NCBI RefSeq assembly: GCF_900093605.1
Contig: NZ_FLYE01000009.1
Span: 1 to 38,872, forward strand
Direction of reading: 5' to 3'
DNA length: 38,872 bases
Origin: Candidatus Terasakiella magnetica
GTDB taxonomy: Bacteria; Pseudomonadota; Alphaproteobacteria; Rhodospirillales; Terasakiellaceae
Shown one piece after another: positions 35,659-38,872 of the stretch. The position numbers and the translations under genes are program-made. Numbering within the stretch: the stretch's first letter is position 1; the number at the start of each line of letters is the position of its first letter. Below the pieces are notes generated by a model that was given only the letters and a program-made list of their open reading frames with translations, was not told the origin of the DNA and made no database searches.

Positions 35659-36781
35659 AATCATCATTCTGTTCAGCACCTGCGCGAAAATCATTTACAA
35701 AAGCAAACAGGTTTTCTGATAAGGAGTGAGCTGAAAGGCTTCTATTTTCCAAGAGATAATCAATCAAGCGCTCTTCAGAAAACTGGTTTTTATCGCGATC
35801 AAAGGCTTCGGTGACGCCATCGGTATAAAAGAAAATGGCATCGCCTTCCCCCAGTTTACAGGTGCAGTTTTCAAAAGGCATATCTTCTTGAACGCCCAGC
35901 ACAATCCCTTCGCGCCCCTCAAGCCCAATGGCACCCTTAGCATCATCATTACTGACTAAATATGGTGGCAAATGCCCGCCATTACTATAGGTGACTTCCC
36001 ATGTTTTGGTATCCACCACACAGTAAAAGACTGATACAAACATGGAATTAATTTCATGCTCACACAGCAGGTTATTCACCTGTGAAAGACAGGCCGCAGG
36101 CGATGGGCTTGTCATGGCTGTTGCGCGCAATAAGGTTCTTGCCACCGCCATAAAAAAGGCCGCGGGAATGCCTTTACCTGAGACATCGGCAACCGCAATG
36201 CCGATCTTGTCATCATCAAGATCAAAGGTATCGTAAAAATCTCCACTCATGCGTTTGGCAGGGGTGAGATGGGCTGAAATTTCCAGATGATCACTTGAAG
36301 GAAAGATGGAGGGCAGAATTTGTTTTTGGATATTCTCTGCAATATCCAGCTCACGCTTAATGGCAGAAAGCTGGGCTTCATTGCGCCATGCTTCCCGGCG
36401 TGCTTCGCAGTCTTTAAAAACTTTATCAACCGTGACCATCAGGTCATCTGCATTCACAGGCTTGGTTAAAAAGTCTGCTGCCCCTTCGTTCATGGCTTTA
36501 CGAATGGATGATAAATCACGCCCACCCGTTAACGCAATACGTGGGACCCGCAGGCGAACACCTTCGAGCTTTTTAAACAGCTCCATGCCAGAAATGTTCC
36601 CACCATCAATGGAGACAATGGCGATATCGAGTTCATCTTCACCTTGAATGATCTTGAGGGCTTCTTCATCAGAATGTGCAAAAATAAAGCGATGCTCACC
36701 CATTGCAGTGGCGCTTCCAATACAGGTTTCACACACCCGTTGAAAGTCTTGATCGTCATCCACCACTAATGTTGTTGGCAT
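35630..36781 (-). CDS. Receiver-domain PP2C (SpoIIE/RsbU-type) phosphatase with altered receiver
   Basis: A 383-residue protein. Residues 1-125 form a response-regulator receiver fold: acidic D8-D10, threonine T85 (ALTGG) and lysine K107 (LTKPVN) are in place, but the phosphoacceptor position is serine S57 (DIAIVSIDGG), with an aspartate two residues later. A helical linker (126-165) with ELDIAENIQKQILPSIFP leads to a SpoIIE-type PP2C domain: metal-binding GDFYD, VADVSGKGIPAAFFMA, YSNGGHLPPYL, FYTDGVTEAFD and a final NDDFTSLVLK. Such proteins dephosphorylate anti-sigma-factor antagonists in partner-switching systems. No anti-sigma or STAS gene is adjacent. It is single, with its 3' end overlapping the adenylate cyclase gene. 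Confidence 0.92.
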   Translation of the reverse strand: MPTTLVVDDDQDFQRVCETCIGSATAMGEHRFIFAHSDEEALKIIQGEDELDIAIVSIDGGNISGMELFKKLEGVRLRVPRIALTGGRDLSSIRKAMNEGAADFLTKPVNADDLMVTVDKVFKDCEARREAWRNEAQLSAIKRELDIAENIQKQILPSIFPSSDHLEISAHLTPAKRMSGDFYDTFDLDDDKIGIAVADVSGKGIPAAFFMAVARTLLRATAMTSPSPAACLSQVNNLLCEHEINSMFVSVFYCVVDTKTWEVTYSNGGHLPPYLVSNDDAKGAIGLEGREGIVLGVQEDMPFENCTCKLGEGDAIFFYTDGVTEAFDRDKNQFSEERLIDYLLENRSLSAHSLSENLFAFVNDFRAGAEQNDDFTSLVLKRF

Positions 36782-36878
36782 TCACCCTAATCCTTTTGCA
36801 CCGTCTGATTACCCACGTTCATATGAAGCTACAACATGCGCCCAAAGATTACCATTTCATTTGTGTTTTTTCTCTGGC

Positions 36879-37157
36879 TTAGCGGATCGTCATTTTATTT
36901 TCATACGATTGCACACCCTCAATGCGTTTAAGCATCGCATCCATCACATAGCGTTGCGTACCATTATCAACACTACCCGTTACGGTGACTTTACCTTCTT
37001 TAACAGTGACCTGATAATCAACTGTTCCTGGCTCATATAGCTTTCCAGCTTCCAACATAATCTTCTCGTAAATATCACGATCAGTTTCTTCATTCGCCAT
37101 TGCATTAAAACTTAATACGACTGCAAACAAAAATGCCAAAGCAATAATTGGTTTCAT
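36879..37157 (-). CDS. Periplasmic BON-domain protein
   Basis: A 92-residue secreted protein with a signal peptide (about 1-21, KPIIALAFLFAVVLSFNAMA) and one BON domain: VDYQVTVKEGKVTVTGSVDN followed by RYVMDAMLKRIEGVQSYENK. BON domains bind phospholipid or surface structures and occur in OsmY-like stress proteins, usually as two copies; here there is one. ATG 37157 is chosen since GAGGG lies about 6 bases upstream; a TTG at 37163 is the alternative. It stands between the phosphatase and the quinone reductase on the same strand, with 97 and about 75 bases around it, and its transcription unit is uncertain. Confidence 0.85.
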   Translation of the reverse strand: MKPIIALAFLFAVVLSFNAMANEETDRDIYEKIMLEAGKLYEPGTVDYQVTVKEGKVTVTGSVDNGTQRYVMDAMLKRIEGVQSYENKMTIR

Positions 37158-37232
37158 TTTCAACCCTCAAATAATAATAATTAGCGAGTTAGAAATAGTA
37201 AACCACCTATGAAATATCAATCCATAATGACG

Positions 37233-37934
37233 TTATTTTTGCGGATAAAGCTGCTCATCAAAATCACTCATTGAGGGAAATTTCAAAAATTCAACCTCAC
37301 CTATATTTGTAAATATCTTCTCACATTCGTCCAGATAACTTTGACGAATTTCATCGCTCACATATGGCACATGCCACGCCACAAACGGGGCCAAAACATC
37401 GAAACCAACATAACGCAATGTTCCCCTTAACAAGGGTCGCAGCATATCTTCAAGCGGGCCATGGATCGCGCCCTCACCAAACATATGTTCACGCCCACCC
37501 AAGGTGCACATCACCAGTGCTTTTTTACCCACAAGGCCACCGCGATCATAAAAGCGTTTTCCGCCATAACAGATACCGGAGACCAAAACGCGATCAAACC
37601 AGCCTTTTAAAATGGCTGGAACGGAAAACCAGTAAATGGGGAAAGAGAAAATCACCAGATCAGCCCAGAGAAGCTTATCTAATTCCGCCTGAATATCGGG
37701 GGCGATGGTTTTATTCTTAACTGCCTTTCTTTGCTCCAACGCATAAACCAGATAATCCTCATTTTCGCGATCCAGAAAATCGTCTGCACTCGCAACCGGG
37801 TTCCAGTTCATCTCATAAAGATCAGACAGGGCAATTTCATGGCCTTGCGCTTTCAGCACCTCAATTGCTTTATCTTTTAACGCAGCCGTAAAGGATTGCG
37901 CCTCAGGATGCGCATGTACAATCAGAATTTTCAT
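37233..37934 (-). CDS. Flavodoxin-fold NAD(P)H quinone oxidoreductase
   Basis: A 233-residue protein of the Flavodoxin_2 (NQO/MdaB/KefF) family, which reduces quinones by two electrons with FAD or FMN and NAD(P)H. Visible motifs are MKILIVHAHPEAQSFTAAL (flavin phosphate loop), WADLVIFSFPIYWFSVPAIL with GWFDRVLVSG, and ALVMCTLGGREHMFGEGAIH. The length fits. It begins 14 bases after the solute-binding protein gene, so the two probably share a transcript. KefF-like proteins regulate potassium efflux, but no kefC is nearby. The physiological substrate is unknown. Confidence 0.88.
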   Translation of the reverse strand: MKILIVHAHPEAQSFTAALKDKAIEVLKAQGHEIALSDLYEMNWNPVASADDFLDRENEDYLVYALEQRKAVKNKTIAPDIQAELDKLLWADLVIFSFPIYWFSVPAILKGWFDRVLVSGICYGGKRFYDRGGLVGKKALVMCTLGGREHMFGEGAIHGPLEDMLRPLLRGTLRYVGFDVLAPFVAWHVPYVSDEIRQSYLDECEKIFTNIGEVEFLKFPSMSDFDEQLYPQK

Positions 37935-37948
37935 TTCAGGTTTTTCGC

Positions 37949-38707
37949 TTAATTAATCCAGTCCGGGTCACCAACCCCATAAGATGCAATAATTTCGCCG
38001 TAGCGTCCAGAAACCTTCATAGCTTCAAGCCCCTTATTAAAGGCTAAACACACATCGGAGTCTTTAAAGACAGAACTGAAATGACTGGGATCAAATAAGC
38101 GGTGATGGACGACTTCTTGGCTTGTATCTGCAACGGATTTCACCGGCATGTGAGTGCGAAACCATTCAAAGATATATCGATCAGCAATGACAACATCCAC
38201 CCGTTTGTTAAAGAGCAATTTATTTTGCACACTTTGATCAGCGATCTCTTTATATTTGGGGTTCGTCTTTGTCATTTGGGCATATTGTGCCCCTAAATAT
38301 TTACTGGCATTTTGAAAAGCTAAGACCGTCTTATCTTGTAAATCAGCCACAGAGTGGATTTCAAGGTTTCGACTTTTTAAAGTTATGGCAAAATTCCAAT
38401 AGGTAATATGCGGATTGGTATAACAGCCGGGTAAATCTTTTTGCCCTGTCGACATAATTCCATCAACTTGGCCGTATTTAATCAGATGCAACGTGCGGCT
38501 CAGTGGAACGTAGACCGGTTCCATTTCATAGCCTTGTGAGTTGAGGACTTCTTTGAGAATATCATACTCAATCCCTTTGGCTTTTTCCTTAATCACATAC
38601 GGCGGGATCGATAAGCCCACAGCAATTTTCAACGTTTTCGCCTGCACAGAGGTTGCAAACAAACACGTAAGGAAAACAAGAAAAATGGCGCCGTATTTTT
38701 TCATCAT
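37949..38707 (-). CDS. Family 3 periplasmic solute-binding protein
   Basis: A 252-residue secreted protein with a signal peptide (residues 1-23, AIFLVFLTCLFATSVQA), then KTLKIAVGLSIPPYVIKEKAKGIEYDILKEVL, the start of the SBP_bac_3 fold. The central segment VADLQDKTVLAFQNASKYLG and the following VDVVIADRYIFEWF also match it. Family members bind amino acids or act as sensors. No ABC permease or ATPase gene follows; instead a quinone reductase begins 14 bases later. Such orphan proteins are common in marine alphaproteobacteria and may serve as receptor partners. Two adjacent ATGs (38707, 38704) are possible; the second is better spaced from AGGG. Confidence 0.87.
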   Translation of the reverse strand: MMKKYGAIFLVFLTCLFATSVQAKTLKIAVGLSIPPYVIKEKAKGIEYDILKEVLNSQGYEMEPVYVPLSRTLHLIKYGQVDGIMSTGQKDLPGCYTNPHITYWNFAITLKSRNLEIHSVADLQDKTVLAFQNASKYLGAQYAQMTKTNPKYKEIADQSVQNKLLFNKRVDVVIADRYIFEWFRTHMPVKSVADTSQEVVHHRLFDPSHFSSVFKDSDVCLAFNKGLEAMKVSGRYGEIIASYGVGDPDWIN

Positions 38708-38766
38708 ACCCTATGAGTTAATGACTCTTTTCTAAACTACAAGAATAAAGATAAGAGCTAATAAAA

Positions 38767-38803
38767 AAAGACCAGCTCACTTTTGCGAAATGAACTAGTC
38801 TTT
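38767..38803 (-). terminator. Rho-independent terminator of a gene to the right
   Basis: AAAGAC-AG-TCA-TT (38767-38782) pairs with AA-TGA-CT-GTCTTT (38788-38803), with single mismatches. On the minus strand it is followed by TTTTTTTAT, so it ends transcripts coming from the right edge. Confidence 0.7.
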
Positions 38804-38817
38804 ATAACTACATTATG

Positions 38818-38872
38818 TCAGCTACCTGGTCCTACGCCTAAAGTTTTGCACTTCGCCTCATTGAGATATCTT
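38818..38872 (-). CDS. Possible C-terminal end of a gene cut by the window edge
   Basis: On the minus strand the frame entering from 38872 stays open for 17 codons and stops with TGA at 38820-38818, ending YLNEAKCKTLGVGPGS. A terminator follows 15 bases later, which supports a real gene end. The product cannot be identified from so few residues. Confidence 0.35.
   Translation of the reverse strand, partial: RYLNEAKCKTLGVGPGS

Noticed and set aside
36042-36647. Plus-strand frames opposite the PP2C phosphatase
   Set aside because: Antisense shadows without start signals or domain patterns.
1-38872. CRISPR arrays, rRNA or tRNA genes, prophage genes, transposases
   Set aside because: I found no regularly spaced repeats, no cloverleaf-like tRNA, no rRNA signature and no transposase or phage motifs in any frame I read.

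Overview
The window reads as an ordinary chromosomal segment of a motile, flagellated alphaproteobacterium with roughly balanced GC (by eye, not computed). The lineage call is inference: the FlaF/flagellin pair, the lysC-ptsP-prfA-prmC-DUF4167-clpB neighbourhood, a DUF1178 protein, an Ntr-type enzyme I (PtsP) and a periplasmic-type PHB depolymerase all fit Rhodospirillales-like bacteria, perhaps a marine group such as Terasakiella or Thalassospira relatives. I see no rRNA, tRNA, CRISPR array, phage or intact insertion sequence.

Layout. 1-2895: an M23 cell-wall peptidase (+) converges on flaF and a short flagellin (-). 2970-5561: clpB (-), divergent from a two-gene cytochrome pair (c'-like and diheme c, +, 5736-7046). 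7115-19618: a long minus-strand housekeeping block read in the order lysC, nitronate-monooxygenase-like, ptsP, rodZ-like, ispG, hisS, hemA, prfA, prmC, DUF4167 protein. Most gaps are short, with a probable terminator between rodZ and ispG. 19775-22056: ubiG, a small FlbD-like protein and a PHB depolymerase (+). 22120-25261: a NIT-HAMP-MCP-hemerythrin chemoreceptor and a DUF1178 protein (-). 25439-27558: an M48 metalloprotease (+) converging on azoR (-). 27725-30217: an ammonium transporter fused to a chemoreceptor signalling domain (-). 30525-32928: trmJ and cimA (-). 33140-36781: a small protein with a FliM-like C-terminal peptide, a membrane class III adenylate cyclase (+), and a convergent receiver-PP2C phosphatase (-). 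36879-38707: a BON protein, a flavodoxin-fold quinone reductase and a periplasmic solute-binding protein (-). The right edge shows a terminator and probably the last residues of another minus-strand gene.

The strongest theme is sensing. Two chemoreceptors sit about 3 kb apart. One joins an apparently complete Amt channel (twin histidines and the binding-site aspartate present) directly to an MCP signalling hairpin with no HAMP domain, and has a near-consensus sigma-54 promoter about 65 bases before its start codon. This suggests an ammonium receptor made under nitrogen limitation. The other joins a nitrate/nitrite-type sensor domain to a complete hemerythrin domain. A third group (33140-36781) combines a DIDALFD-tailed protein, an adenylate cyclase and a PP2C phosphatase whose receiver domain has serine where the phosphorylated aspartate should be.

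Two nucleic-acid signals stand out. A perfect 15-bp inverted repeat covers the flagellin ribosome-binding site and start codon, next to flaF. A nested inverted repeat before the hemerythrin receptor can form mutually exclusive hairpins. Functions are inferred from recognisable motifs only; no database search was possible.
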